A stretch of DNA of 64,000 bases from Porodaedalea pini (GCA_002794775.1 NBAY01000015.1:496001-560000); one strand, 5' to 3'. Counted from the stretch's first letter, positions 29,681 to 40,722 are shown. A program made the numbers and translations. Notes: a model not told the origin generated them from the letters alone.

Positions 29681-32600
29681 TTGAATCCGGACTCGTTAAA
29701 ATATAACCAACCGCCTGTACAACACGTAGATGCGAACGACGTCGATGGTTTTCCGGAGTATGAAGTCCCCACCGGTGTGAAAAGAAGTGAAGGGTACGAG
29801 CAGTTGTTCATGAGAGGAACTGGCGGACGCCAGCTGGACCTTCTCCTGAACGTCGGACACAGTGTGAAAGGTGAAGTGAGGGAGGTAGACGCTCACGCAC
29901 TCGTGGACTCGGGATGTACAGGATCGTGCATCGACGTGAGGTTCGTCGAACGGTATGGGCTAGAGACGAAGCGGTATATCCGACCCCTTGCGGTGCTCAA
30001 TGCCGACGGCACGCACAACGAAGCTGGGTTGATCGAGGAATACGTTGACGTTGAACTCACGATCGGTCATCATAAGGAACGGATCGTCCTGGCAGTAACC
30101 TCATTGGCGTCTTCTAACATCTTCCTGGGGTATGACTGGCTTCGACGACACAATCCAGAGGTCAACTGGAAGACGGGGACACTCGACTTTACTCGCTGTC
30201 CAGGTGAATGCGTGGTAGAGAAGGACGACGAGGAAGGTATGCGGAGGGTGTGGAGAGCAGCAGAGGAGACGAGGAGGGTGAGAGAGGTGCGAATGGACAA
30301 GGAGTCCTGGCCCGCATACCTCAACGACTACGCCGACGTCTTTAGCGAAAAAGGCTTCGAAAAGCTACCGGAACACCGACCGTGGGACCACGTCATCGAC
30401 TTGAAGCCCGACTTCAAACCAAGTGACTGTAAAATCTACCCGCTCACACCAACAGAGCAACAGTCACTCAAGGACTTCCTCGATGAAAACTTGAAGTCGG
30501 GTCGCATTCGACGGTCGATATCGCCCATGGCGTCGCCCTTCTTCTTCATCAAGAAGGCCGACAAATCGCTACGCCCGATCCAGGATTACCGTAAGCTCAA
30601 TGACGGTACGATCAAGAACAAGTATCCCCTCCCTCTCATTGACGAACTCGTCGACAAGGTCAAGAAAGCGAAGTACATCACTAAGCTTGACCTTCGGTGG
30701 GGGTACTACAATATCCGGATCCGCGAGGGTGACGAATGGAAAGCAGCGTTTCGCACAAACATGGGCCTATTTGAACCGACGGTCATGTTCTTTGGTCTCT
30801 GCAACGCCCCGGCAACGTTCCAGGCTTTTGTCAATCACATCTTCAAGGAACTGATTTACGCTAACCTGATCATCGTATACCTCGACGACATATTGATCCT
30901 CTCGGAGACCATTGAGGAACATATAGACACGTCGAGGCGCGTCCTTCAGATCCTGCGAGAGAATGGCCTGTACCTGAAACCGGAGAAGTGCGAATTTGAC
31001 GCCAAGGTCGTCAAATACCTCGGCCACATCATCGGTAATGGCGAGATCAAGGCTGACCCAGCAAAGACGGAGGCGATTGCGAACTGGCCGGTCCCACGAA
31101 ACCTGAAACAGCTACAACAATTCCTCGGCATGGGTAACTGGCTACGACGGTTCATCAAGGACTACAGTAAGGTGGTCCATCCGCTGACGTCGTTAACGGG
31201 CAAGAAGGACTGGGTATGGGAGACCGAACAGCAGAAAGCGTTCGAGGAGCTGAGACGACGTCTCTGCTCACCTCCAGTCCTAGCCATCGCCAACGACGAG
31301 GGTCCTTTCCGCGTAGAAGCGGACTCGTCAAACTTTGCGCTCGGCGGTGTGTTGTTGCAAAAACAGGAAGGGAAGTGGAGGGTGATTGCCTATAGGTCAG
31401 AAGCGCTCCTACCCGCTGAACAAAACTACGAGATCTACGACAAGGAGATGCTCGCGATCGTTTCGGCGCTCAAGGAATGGCGACAATACCTCCTCGGCGC
31501 TCGCCACACGATCGAAATCTGGTCCGACCACGCTAACCTCACCTACTTCAGGTCAGCGCAGAAGCTGAGCTACCGTCAAGCCCGCTGGCGAACCGAACTC
31601 GAAGAGTTTGACTTCCACCTCGAACACAAGTCGGGGAAGACGATGGGCAAGGCGGACCTATTATCGCGCAAGGCAGGTTACGACAAGGGCCAGGATGACA
31701 ACTACGGCATCGTCTTCATCAAGGAAAAGTGGTTGAATCGTGGAATAGTGAGGACGTCGCGGGATGAAGTGTTGGAACGAGTGGGTGAAGCGCAGAGGGC
31801 ACAAGACGAGTCGGAAAGGCCGACGAATATGGTAGAAGTCGACGGGTTGTGGAGAATGAAAGGCAAGGTGTACGTGCCGTCGACGATGAAGGAAGCGGTG
31901 TTGAGGGAGTGCCACGACTCGACCCTGGCAGGACATCCGGGATCGTCGAAGACGGTCGAACTGGTACGTCGAGACTTCTGGTGGGCGTCGATGTTCTCCG
32001 ATGTCCGAGCATACGTCCGAGGATGTGACCGCTGCCAACGAACGAAGGCTCTGAGGGCATCAAGGTCGAGGCCACTTCATCCAAACGCGGTCCCTGAAGG
32101 TCCCTGGGAAATTGTCACGGTCGACCTCATCGGAGAACTCCCGGACTCCAAGGGGCACAACGCAATCTGCGTTTTCGTCGATAGGTTCTCGAAACAGATG
32201 CACGCGATCCCGACGACGACAAAATTGTCAGCGGAAGGCATGGCTCAACTGTACCGCGACCACGTCTTCCGTCTCCATGGCTTGCCAAAAAAGATCATCC
32301 ATGACCGGGGCACGCAGTTTGACGCATCAATGATGAGGGAGCTGTACAAACTCCTACACATCGAAGGCAACCCGTCGACGGCGTATCACCCGCAAACGGA
32401 CGGTCAGACGGAACGCGTCAACCAAGAGCTCGAACAGTACCTCCGGCTCTTCGTTGACCATCGGCAGTCAGACTGGAAAGACTGGCTCCCTCTCGCAGAG
32501 TTCGCCTACAACAACCGAGAACACTCGGCGACAAAGATGTCACCCTTCTACGCGAACACTGGACGTCACCCTAGGAGCTTCGACGCCGTACGAACTTCCT

Positions 32601-33271
32601 CTACCAACATGTCGGCAGAAGAATTCGCGAAGCACATCAAGGAGACCCATCGCGCGGCAAGGGACAATCTGGTCAAGGCAGCAGAAGACATGAAACGCTA
32701 CCATGACCGGACGGCAGGAACATCGGTGGAATACAAGGCTGGCGACAAGGTCTTCCTTGACGGGCGAAACATTAGTACGGACTCGCCGACAAAGAAACTT
32801 GCAGACAAATGGTACGGCCCCTTTGACGTCGTCAACAAGGTAGGAGCGAGCGCGTACAAGCTCAAACTCCCGAAGCGATGGAAAAAGGTCCACCCTGTCT
32901 TCAACGAAGCCCTGTTGAAACCCGCCGTTGAACCGTCGTTTGAGAGCCAGAAGCTACCGCCACCGCCACCACCGGAAATCGTCGACAACGAAGAGGAATA
33001 CGAGGTTGAAGACGTCATTGACTCACGTCTGCACCGAGGTAAACTACAGTACCTCGTCAAGTGGGTCGGGTACAACGAACCGACCTGGCAACCGGAGACG
33101 GACTTCGGCGAGAACGCAAAGGAGGCAATTGCTGAATTCTACCTCAAACACCCCGGTGCTCCCCGCAAACTCAATATCCCTCGCTCACGACTCCGTCCGC
33201 TCTTCGTCGACACCGAGCCAGACGACCGCGATCTTGGTTGGTCGGGACGCCCAACCTTGAGGGGGGGGTAA
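29681..33271 (+). CDS. pol: A1 Pol polyprotein (protease-RT-RNase H-integrase-chromodomain)
   Basis: Made as Gag-Pol by frameshift; the frame is open from 29615, and the first 1196-codon stretch starts at a TTG that is unlikely to be a real start. Using that numbering: protease DSG at 76-78; RT active site YLDD at 400-403; RNase H D548, E589, D616; integrase zinc finger H745, H752, C782, C785; DD35E residues D815, D875, E911; chromodomain about 1105-1160 (EDVIDSRLHRGKLQYLVKWVGYNEPTW), which usually directs integration towards modified histones. No premature stop. TAA at 33269-33271 abuts the 3' LTR. Confidence 0.96.
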   Translation: MNPDSLKYNQPPVQHVDANDVDGFPEYEVPTGVKRSEGYEQLFMRGTGGRQLDLLLNVGHSVKGEVREVDAHALVDSGCTGSCIDVRFVERYGLETKRYIRPLAVLNADGTHNEAGLIEEYVDVELTIGHHKERIVLAVTSLASSNIFLGYDWLRRHNPEVNWKTGTLDFTRCPGECVVEKDDEEGMRRVWRAAEETRRVREVRMDKESWPAYLNDYADVFSEKGFEKLPEHRPWDHVIDLKPDFKPSDCKIYPLTPTEQQSLKDFLDENLKSGRIRRSISPMASPFFFIKKADKSLRPIQDYRKLNDGTIKNKYPLPLIDELVDKVKKAKYITKLDLRWGYYNIRIREGDEWKAAFRTNMGLFEPTVMFFGLCNAPATFQAFVNHIFKELIYANLIIVYLDDILILSETIEEHIDTSRRVLQILRENGLYLKPEKCEFDAKVVKYLGHIIGNGEIKADPAKTEAIANWPVPRNLKQLQQFLGMGNWLRRFIKDYSKVVHPLTSLTGKKDWVWETEQQKAFEELRRRLCSPPVLAIANDEGPFRVEADSSNFALGGVLLQKQEGKWRVIAYRSEALLPAEQNYEIYDKEMLAIVSALKEWRQYLLGARHTIEIWSDHANLTYFRSAQKLSYRQARWRTELEEFDFHLEHKSGKTMGKADLLSRKAGYDKGQDDNYGIVFIKEKWLNRGIVRTSRDEVLERVGEAQRAQDESERPTNMVEVDGLWRMKGKVYVPSTMKEAVLRECHDSTLAGHPGSSKTVELVRRDFWWASMFSDVRAYVRGCDRCQRTKALRASRSRPLHPNAVPEGPWEIVTVDLIGELPDSKGHNAICVFVDRFSKQMHAIPTTTKLSAEGMAQLYRDHVFRLHGLPKKIIHDRGTQFDASMMRELYKLLHIEGNPSTAYHPQTDGQTERVNQELEQYLRLFVDHRQSDWKDWLPLAEFAYNNREHSATKMSPFYANTGRHPRSFDAVRTSSTNMSAEEFAKHIKETHRAARDNLVKAAEDMKRYHDRTAGTSVEYKAGDKVFLDGRNISTDSPTKKLADKWYGPFDVVNKVGASAYKLKLPKRWKKVHPVFNEALLKPAVEPSFESQKLPPPPPPEIVDNEEEYEVEDVIDSRLHRGKLQYLVKWVGYNEPTWQPETDFGENAKEAIAEFYLKHPGAPRKLNIPRSRLRPLFVDTEPDDRDLGWSGRPTLRGG
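33259..33268 (+). other. A1 polypurine tract
   Basis: GAGGGGGGGG immediately before the TAA stop and the 3' LTR; primer for plus-strand DNA synthesis. The same tract is seen in A2 and A5 and in inverse orientation in A3 and A4. Confidence 0.85.
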
Positions 33272-33694
33272 TGTCAGGACTCGAACTTCCCCTTTTCTTT
33301 ATTTCCCCTTTTCCTTTTTCGTTTCTGTTAATTGCTCCTTTTCATTATCTTTAATCATCTTTCCAATCACTTCCCACACTCCCTCTACACGACCTTCATT
33401 CGTTCCATTCCCACTCGTTATGTAATGCTAGGTAATATAGTCTCACGGTCGTCGCTATATAAGGTCTCAGGAATCGCATGAACTCCTTGTTCTGCTTTTC
33501 CTCTTACCTCCGCGTCGACCTAGGTGAGACTCGCCCCCCTTGTATTAGTCTAGTTTTGTATTAATCCTCTTACCTCCGCGTCGACCTAGCCTGAGTAAGC
33601 GTGTCCCGAGTCTACGCTCGAGTATAGCACGTCCCAGACGACAGTCAGCCGAGGCCTGCCCAGTCCGAGTCGTCTCCCGGGCTTCCGCCTAACA
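33272..33694 (+). repeat. 3' LTR of A1 (423 bp)
   Basis: Identical to the 5' LTR except one base by eye comparison. Followed by duplication GCAAC at 33695-33699. Confidence 0.97.
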
Positions 33695-34382
33695 GCAACA
33701 TGATCAGATTCACCACCAACTTCTTCTCTTCATCCCACAGAAATCCGCCTGGGTCCAAATCCATCACGTCCAGCCTTTCCTGCATAAACTTTCCCGTCGG
33801 TATGAACGGTACCGGTTTCGTCGGTAACTTTGGCATGTCGGCCAACAGATCGGGATGTTGCCTTCGAACTATACGAAACTCCTCCGGCAACACTCCCGGT
33901 ACGGGACGGACCTTCTGCGCCACCCGCTTGTACGCCAAAACACTTCCTTCATCCTCCGTCGAATCCAGCACCACCAAACCAAAAGTGTCCGAAGAAGCGT
34001 CCAAAGCAACGGTGCAAGGAGATAAAAGAAAGTTCAATCTCTGCGAATAAATAAATGGAGCTGGGGTATTCAAGGTAAAACTTGGGGAAACGTAACGGGA
34101 AATAGTCGAATCGGATTGGTTTAAAACATTAGGGGACATTTGTTGAAAACTGTAAACGGGTTGAACAAATTGAGAATTAATTTTGGTTTGAGAAGGGGTT
34201 GGACGACGAGATAAATAATCAGGGTCATTAAAACGCAAAGATAAAACGTCTGTACATGAGCTCGGTACGCGTACCGACGGATCGACTCCGCGGCACATCT
34301 CGCATACCGTCTGTTTCCACTCGTCTCGCCGGCACCGCTGCGTCAGTTCCTCGACTTGTGAAAACCCGATTCTGGAGCGCAC
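33695..34382 (-). pseudogene. B1 RT N-terminal part
   Basis: The minus strand reads VALDASSDTFGLVVLDSTEDE (from about 34014 leftwards) and KLPTKPVPFIPTGKFMQERLDVMDLDPGGFLW, then VNLIM, joining LQEGAFAW at 27438 after removal of A1. It is in a different frame from the protease part ending at 34343, so a frameshift lies near 34340-34382. This is the linker and RT fingers upstream of the palm. Confidence 0.8.
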
Positions 34383-35092
34383 CAGAACACCCGGATACCG
34401 GTCAACACCTTGCTCCTACGATTCCGATCTCGGGGATCTGTGATGGTTATATGCTGATCGCCCGACAAGAAATCCTTCGTTTCGCATTCGGTAAGAGCGA
34501 AAAATGGTCGCCCCAACAATACTTCGAACGGCGCCACCGAAACCACCTGAACCTGCAACTTCAAATCCACACCCGCTACCCTGAATCTGGCATCTCAAAT
34601 CCTTCCCAATGTCGATGACTTCCCCGCGTCTGCGGCTTTGAGCGTCATCGCGTGATCCGGATCTAAATGAATTCCTAGCTTCTCCCACACGTCTTCCCGA
34701 ATGATGCACACCACTGCCCCTTGATCGAGTATGGCTTCTGCTTCGACGGCGTCCTCGATCAATACCTTAATTACACGGATGGGAAGCACGTCGTGTGCCG
34801 CCGGTCCCAACTCTAAGAGAACCGGAGCCAACGACTCCGGTACCGCTCGGTACTCTGCGACTTTGCTCCCTTCCTGGTCCGACTCGACGAGGTTGACGTT
34901 ACCGACCACGTACTGCTTCGCTGTTGTCAATTCCTTCATCTGCCGCCTCATATCCGAAGACAGAGCGAGGAGCTCCCGCTGTGTGACCGTTACCACCGAG
35001 TCTAACATCCTCGACAATACCTTCTGAACCGTCGCCGGATCCTCGATTGGAGCGACGTACCGGAACTGTGGCTGGTTCCCGCCCAAATTCAT
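34343..35092 (-). pseudogene. B1 aspartic protease domain
   Basis: ATG at 35092. The retropepsin-like segment EAEAILDQGAVVCIIREDVW has a DQG in place of the usual DSG/DTG. It continues past an in-frame TGA (near 34595, ATT TGA GAT, consistent with CGA) into VQVVSVAPFEVLLGRPFF, the typical ending of such proteases. It is in the same frame as gag, with two TGA codons between them, so gag and pol may originally have been one reading frame. Confidence 0.75.
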
Positions 35093-35194
35093 CGTTGATC
35101 AGCTCTCCTGGGGGACGTTTGGGTTACCCGCTGGCTTCGGTACGCTCGGTTTCGCATTCGAGGTCATCGGTACGTTCGCTGGACCGGGTTTCGG

Positions 35195-36847
35195 TCATAC
35201 CGGTATCTCGACTCCATCGAACTTGGCTTTCTTCGCCGCCGACACTTGCTTCTTCGCTTCATTCAACAACGTTTCGTACTGCACCACTTCCAACTCTTCG
35301 TCCGATACTTCCTCCGCAATTTCGGCCATCATCGCTGGGCCTTCCGACACTTCGGTGCCCGTTGTTGTCGACGTCGCTACCTCTATGAGGTTAACCGAGG
35401 CCGTACTGGTCTCCTGACGCAACGAGTCTATCTTTTCCATCAAATTATTACCCACCGCCGTGCTCGGTACGAACCCTCCGTTCGGTAGCGTCACCTTCCC
35501 GTTCGCATCCCTCACACACTTGCCTGCCTGGATATACTCCAGCACCTTCAGGCACGACCTAATGTAGTGGCTCGTGTCGCCACAGAACGCACACCCAGGA
35601 CTCCTCTGGGACGTCGCCGCTGGCGGCGGTCTTCGCCCGAGTGACTGTACCTGAACCTGAATGTTCTTGACTGCTTCCCACACCGTACCGATATCCACTT
35701 CCTCCGACTTTACCTTTGACTGATTCGACGGGTCGGGCGCTCGAGTCGTCAGTACGTCGTCGAAAACCGTACCGGCCAGGATGTAGTCCGCGTGCTTTAC
35801 CACCACATCGATCGTATACGGTTTGCCCGGGGACGGGTCAGCCTCCTTCATTTCTAGGCGTTGCTGTAACCTGTCCTTCATCTTGCCCGTAAAGGCTCGA
35901 ACGAACGTGCGTGCCGCTTCCTCCGCTGAAACGATCGAGTTACGTTCCAAATACTTCAACCTCACCATGAACTCTCTCTTATACTCTCCGAAATCCTCCC
36001 TCGACTGTATTCCTTTACTCCTCCAACCTTCGACGAGCCTGTCGAGGTCTTCCCGGGTGAAGCGCACGCCGGGTGCCAATGCCGGGTAGAACGCTATAAT
36101 CGCCTCTTTCGCCTTCGTCCAATCGTTCGCTCCCGTATCGACACCATCAGCGGTATCCCACAGCTCAGCTACGGAACTCGAAGCGTAATACTTCGCATAC
36201 CGGATCTTCGCCGCGTCGTCTAAGTTGCAGTCGGTCGCGATATATTTGATATCCTTGAAGTACCGAGGAAGGTCTAACGGGTTGTGTCCATCGAAGAAGG
36301 GAGTGTCTCTGGCTCCGCGACGTGGAGGACGGTTTGACATGATTCTTACTGGGGGTACTGGCTGTACTGGAGCTACTACGGTCGATGTCCGGGGCCACGT
36401 AGCCTGTGTGTTAACTAGGTTCGACGGAACTGACGACGTACCGACGGGCGAAGACATCTGTCCCGGTACGGACGAACTAGGATCCGGTAAGACGAGCTGA
36501 GCGGTGTCGTCTGGGTTGTCGCTCTCAAGCTCGGTTAGTGGTGACGAGCTAGTCGATGGGGCTGAGGGGACTGTTGACGGAACTGTGGACGAGCTGATTA
36601 ATGAGAAGGGAGACTGCACTCTGGAGTCGAATGACGTGTTAAGTTGTTCTAAGTCCGAATCAAGGTAACGCTCTACGGACTCTGAATCCGAATCCGTAGC
36701 GCGCTCTTCGATACGGCATCTACACTGCCAAGCATTAGCGGTTCGATATGGATGAGGGGGTTCAATAGTCTGCTGAGATGTCCCACGCGACGAATGCGGT
36801 GGACGAGAGGATCGCGACACGTTTAACCCCCTCACGGTGGGCTCCAC
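35195..36847 (-). CDS. gag: B1 Gag
   Basis: Open for 550 codons from the LTR edge, but the first codons overlap the primer site and are not ATG. Likely starts are ATG at 36457 or 36340 (MSNRPPRRG, followed by the capsid-like DTPFFDGHNPLDLPRYFKDI). Upstream is Ser/Thr-rich low complexity. Capsid region to about 35700, then zinc knuckle CAFCGDTSHYIRSC (C-x2-C-x4-H-x4-C) near 35575-35620. It forms particles and binds RNA in the family B cycle. No premature stop; the protein end GVEIPV is followed by TGA in the same frame as the protease. Confidence 0.85.
   Translation of the reverse strand: MEPTVRGLNVSRSSRPPHSSRGTSQQTIEPPHPYRTANAWQCRCRIEERATDSDSESVERYLDSDLEQLNTSFDSRVQSPFSLISSSTVPSTVPSAPSTSSSPLTELESDNPDDTAQLVLPDPSSSVPGQMSSPVGTSSVPSNLVNTQATWPRTSTVVAPVQPVPPVRIMSNRPPRRGARDTPFFDGHNPLDLPRYFKDIKYIATDCNLDDAAKIRYAKYYASSSVAELWDTADGVDTGANDWTKAKEAIIAFYPALAPGVRFTREDLDRLVEGWRSKGIQSREDFGEYKREFMVRLKYLERNSIVSAEEAARTFVRAFTGKMKDRLQQRLEMKEADPSPGKPYTIDVVVKHADYILAGTVFDDVLTTRAPDPSNQSKVKSEEVDIGTVWEAVKNIQVQVQSLGRRPPPAATSQRSPGCAFCGDTSHYIRSCLKVLEYIQAGKCVRDANGKVTLPNGGFVPSTAVGNNLMEKIDSLRQETSTASVNLIEVATSTTTGTEVSEGPAMMAEIAEEVSDEELEVVQYETLLNEAKKQVSAAKKAKFDGVEIPV
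36830..36846 (-). other. B1 candidate tRNA primer binding site
   Basis: The minus strand reads TGGAGCCCACCGTGAGG two bases after the 5' LTR. The TGG start fits the CCA end of a tRNA, unlike family A. The tRNA was not identified. Confidence 0.5.
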
Positions 36848-36848
36848 T

Positions 36849-37782
36849 TGTAGATCCCAACTTAGGGGTGTCTGGGATCAACGGTCCTTTTGGGGACATG
36901 ATCGCGTTGCTCTGGGAGGTTAGGGGTAGACTGCGGTGAGATTACTCGACGTACCGGTACGTGTCGGTACGCTTCGGTACGCACCGGTACATGTCGATTT
37001 CGAGAACAAAGGTCGGGAACTCCTGTCGCGTCTGTGGTTTGACCAGTATGGAGTCGGTACGCACGGGTTATCAATCACCGGAACGATGTGATCACGACGA
37101 GCGGCGAGGTTCGAGTTACGAAGTATGAGATGAGAGACAGTTTTGAAAGACGAGATGCTAAGACGAAGACGGAACGACTACAAGATTACGAGAACAAAGA
37201 CGGATCACACTCAAGTTACCCTATCTGAGGGAGACTCTGTGGTAGAACTGACTTGTCCTCTACCTATGACATGGGGTGCCTATTTATACTAAGTCCAAAG
37301 ATCTATCTACAGTTAATAATTTCCATACGGGAATACTGTGCATATCAGTCGAAACATAGAGGAGTCGAAAGGAAAAGTCATAGGTCATAGAGGTGCGCAT
37401 AGAGTGCGTAGAAATCAGAAGAACATAGGAAAAACATAAATCATAATGAGGAAAACGTCTGCTTCGCGTCCGATCACACCGGTGCTCCACCGGAACTCAG
37501 ATCGTCCAATCGGTACGTGGCTCCCATCATCGGACAGCAGTCCGGTATGTGTCTTGGCTGTATGCTCCATGTGACCGTGTCCCTAATTGTCAAGATAAGA
37601 TCTCCGGTACGTTCCAGTACGCTTTCGGAGGTGTCGGAACGTGCTGATGACGTGATCGCGAGGTTCTGATTCGAGACTGGACCAATCGGGTTGAGTCCGG
37701 TACTGATTGGTACGCGTCGGAACCAGTTCTTGAATGCTTCTGGAGTGATCGGCGGTGATGGGATGATCGGCACGGCTCTACA
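36849..37782 (-). repeat. 5' LTR of B1 (934 bp)
   Basis: Same length and ends as the 3' LTR, with about 28 transitions between them. In the element sense a TATAAATA box lies at 37288-37281. The phased CGG array (36955-36990) is downstream of the predicted start, in R/U5. Confidence 0.93.
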
Positions 37783-38944
37783 CCGGTGCATTGCAAAGAC
37801 CAAAGAACATCACTGTCGGTTCGAAGAGACCCATATTTGTGCGAAAAGCTGCCTTCCACTCGTCGCCTTCACGGATCCGGATGTTGTAGTACCCCCAGCG
37901 AAGGTCAAGCTTAGTGATGTACTTCGCCTTCTTGACCTTGTCAATGAGTTCGTCGATGAGAGGGAGAGGGTACTTATTCTTGATTGTACCGTCATTGAGC
38001 TTACAGTAATCCTGGATTGGGCGTAGCAACTTGTCGGCCTTCTTGATGAAGAAGAAGGGCGACACCATGGGTGATATCGATCGTCGGATATGACCAGACT
38101 TCAAGTTTTCGTCGAGGAAGTCCTTTAGCGACTGCTGCTCTGTTGGCATGAGCGGATAGATCTTGCAGTCACTGGGCTTGAAGTCGGGCTTCAGATCGAT
38201 GATGTGGTCCCATGGTCGGTGTTCAGGCAACCTTTCGAATCCCTTCTCCGAGAAGACATCGGCATAGTCGTTGAGGTATGTGGGCCAGGACGCCTTGTCC
38301 ATTCGCACCTCTTTCACCCTCCTCGTCTCCTTCACCTCCTCCTTCTCAATTGCGCACTCCTTCAGGCAGCGGGTGAATTCAATCAAACCCGTCTTCCAGT
38401 CGACCTCCGGGTTGTGACGTCGAAGCCAATTGTAACCAAGGAAGATGTTTGACGACGCTAGCGATGTCACCACAAGGACAATCCTCTCTCTGTGGTGCTC
38501 AATCATAAGCTCGACATCGACGTATTCCTCGATCAACCCGGCTTCGTTGTGCGTGCCGTCAGCATTGAGCACTACGAGGGGCCGAATGTATTGTTTGGTC
38601 TCCAACCCATATCGCTCGACAAACCTCACGTCGATGCATGATCCTGTGCATCCCGAATCCACGAGGGCATGCGCATCTACCTCTCTCATTTCTCCCGCTA
38701 CACTGTGTCCGACGTTCAGGAGGAGGTCCAGCTGGCGTCTGCCAGTTCCCCTCACGAACAGCTGTTCGTACTCATTCTCTTCGTTCACACCGGTGGGGTT
38801 TTCATAGTCGGAAAAGTCATCGACGCCGTTTGCATCTATATATTGTACAGGCGGTTGACTATATTTTAATGTATCCGAACTTGAAACCTTTGGAACTTCT
38901 CGGTCAGTCACCCTGGTGGCTATGCCTGACCACTCGCAAAACCC
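37783..38944 (-). CDS. A4 pol, N-terminal part (protease and RT fingers)
   Basis: Reads from the frameshift site (heptamer AAAACCC on plus, 38938-38944) through the protease ([11 protein letters not shown]), linker ([21 protein letters not shown]), RT fingers and palm start ([21 protein letters not shown]) to MFFGLCNAP, where B1 is inserted. Open throughout. The remainder is 18298-20760. Confidence 0.92.
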
Positions 38945-40131
38945 TGCGAGTCAACAATCTCTTCATCATCACCTTCTTCCTCCACATAGTCCTCCACAGT
39001 CGACCTCCGAGTGTCTACGACTTCCTCGAAGGCCGATTCCTTCATTGCGCCGAGCTCGTCGGCGAGTAGGTGATGTTTGCCAGGTGCCATCATCTGCAGC
39101 ATATGCTGGATAATCGGCTTTCCCTGTGGGCACTTGTCCTTGAAGTGGCCCAGCCCGCCACAGATCCAGCACGCACGTTTTCGCTGCACCTCGTTCATCG
39201 AGACGTCCATTGGTTGACCAGCACCTCCAAAGGTAACGCCAGTTGCATCGTGCTTGTCGACATGGGGAGCTGCGAACGGATGACGGACGGGTGGCACCTG
39301 CTGGGGTTGCGGGCGTGTTGGGGGTAGTACACGGCCTCGTTGGATGGCACGGATCTGCTGTTCGCCACGATCGATTTCGACAGCCTTCTTTTTCCAGTCT
39401 TCATACTTCGTTGGGACCGGCGTCAACCTTAGCACTCCTCGGACCACCTTGATGTTCATTGCGCGCTTTAGACAATCGCAGATGACACTATCATCTGTTA
39501 GTTCTGCTGCCTTGATGATCACGTCGAGGTCTTGGAAGAACTCGTCAGCAGAGAGGTCCTTCTGGATCTTTTCTTGGAACTTCTTCAATGCCTTCTCCTT
39601 TCTGTTCGGGTCATCAAAGGAGGCATCCAGTCATTCCTGGAACCTCGCCCAGCTATCCGTGAAGCTTACAACGCCACTTGTTGTGAACTCCTGGATGTAG
39701 TTTTGCACCCACGTCGATGCATTGCCACCCTTGAGGTAAGAGAGGGTGACATAGATCTTACTTGATGACGAGGGATACCTTGTGGGGTTCGCTGAGACGA
39801 AGAGTAGGACTTTGCGCTTGAAGTCGAGGTAATCGTCACCGCCAGTGAATTCGCGTGGCCGGGCGACATCAATGTTGGGGGGCGGAACATTCCCGGTTTG
39901 CGCAGTGGGGGCATTTGCTGCTTGCTGAGTAAAGGCCGCAGCAATTAATGCTGCGAGCTCCTGTTGTTGTTGCTGAGTGAACCCTGTAGACGTCGACATT
40001 GTTGGTGCTGGCGTGCGGGAAAGGTGTTCGGGAGGTGTTGGCGGCGATGAGTCTCTACGGGGCGTATGATAACCTCCTGGTTCGCTTGGGAGGATGACCG
40101 ACGATGTCGAAACAGTAGGTGATGATGGCAT
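38920..40131 (-). pseudogene. A4 gag with a single stop
   Basis: ATG at 40131 (MPSSPTVSTSS). Proline-rich leader, Q-rich patch, capsid region (PREFTGGDDYLDFK, YVTLSYLKGG), TGA at 39631-39633 replacing CGA (RFQE-stop-LDASF), then LKRAMNIKVV, knuckle CWICGGLGHFKDKC and GFASGQA. One point mutation away from an open frame. In-frame similarity continues upstream of the ATG towards 40330. Confidence 0.9.
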
Positions 40132-40722
40132 GTGGGGGGTTCGAGGTGCCCACCAAACTCATTGAGCTTGTTTGTTTGTCGAGTACCAAGCGTGTCTGAC
40201 GTCGCTCCACCAGATGTCGTGGGTGACGTGCTCGCTGTCGGCTGCGACGTACGAAGCGCGGTCTGGGTCAAACCACGACGATGAGGGTAGGGCCCGCTGT
40301 TGTTCTTCTGTGAGATCTATTTTGACTAGACCGGAGGGGGAACAGGGATGGGCTGCGAGTTCAAGCCGGGGTTACACCAACGTTGAATGGGTTTGTCGGC
40401 AAAGTTGATGATGAGGCGGTAGGAGCCGAGCAAGATCACAAATGAGATTGTTGTTGAGGCTTGTACTCGTCTGGTTGCCCACGTCCACGTCAGGTGCATG
40501 CTCCACCAGAGGCTAATTCAGAGAGCCAGGGTTGGGAAAAGTTGGTTGAAGTGTTTATGTAATACATGAATGTCTGAAAACGTCCGGGCAGGGTTGAGGG
40601 TTTGTCGTTCAGGGGGTTTACATGTCAAGTCCTTTGAGGGGAGCGCTCCTCTAGACTGGGTGAAGGCGAGTTGGCAGTGACGACGTACGCTGGGGATGAG
40701 CCTGGGTGGGGTTCTGCTTTTA
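40132..40722 (-). other. A4 leader with ORF0 remnant and primer site
   Basis: Contains the primer site (plus strand GTTCTGCTTTT at 40711-40721, one base from the LTR) and sequence homologous to ORF0, but the ORF0 frame has an extra TAG near its end as in A2. No other gene seen. Confidence 0.6.

Larger units (their letters stand above)
27439..33694 (+). mobile_element. A1: intact, very young family A chromovirus
   Basis: 6256 bp, LTRs 27439-27861 and 33272-33694 (423 bp each, one difference seen), perfect duplication GCAAC (27434-27438 and 33695-33699). It holds open gag (28566-29645) and pol (29681-33271, open from the frameshift site) with all catalytic motifs, a self-priming primer site, polypurine tract and frameshift signal. 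Inserted into the RT of B1. It is the only copy here that looks capable of autonomous movement. Confidence 0.97.
20761..37782 (-). mobile_element. B1: family B Ty3/gypsy element with antisense gene, split by A1
   Basis: 5' LTR 36849-37782 and 3' LTR 20761-21694 (minus strand), each 934 bp with 6-bp terminal inverted repeats TGTAGA / TCTACA. Target duplication is 4 bp: CCAG at 20757-20760 and CCGG at 37783-37786, the former a CpG-to-CpA change; it splits the A4 RT. Inside, on minus: gag, protease, RT-RNase H (split by A1) and integrase. Between integrase and 3' LTR lies a plus-strand spliced gene. The LTRs differ at roughly 28 sites, all transitions. PR and pol carry TGA stops, so the element is not autonomous now. 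Confidence 0.93.

Noticed and set aside
29681..29683. TTG at 29681 as the start of A1 pol
   Set aside because: The pol frame is open further upstream to the slippery heptamer; Gag-Pol by frameshift explains expression better than a TTG start.
36840..36847. GTG start of B1 gag at the LTR edge
   Set aside because: It overlaps the TGG-starting primer site; downstream ATG codons at 36457 or 36340 are more plausible.
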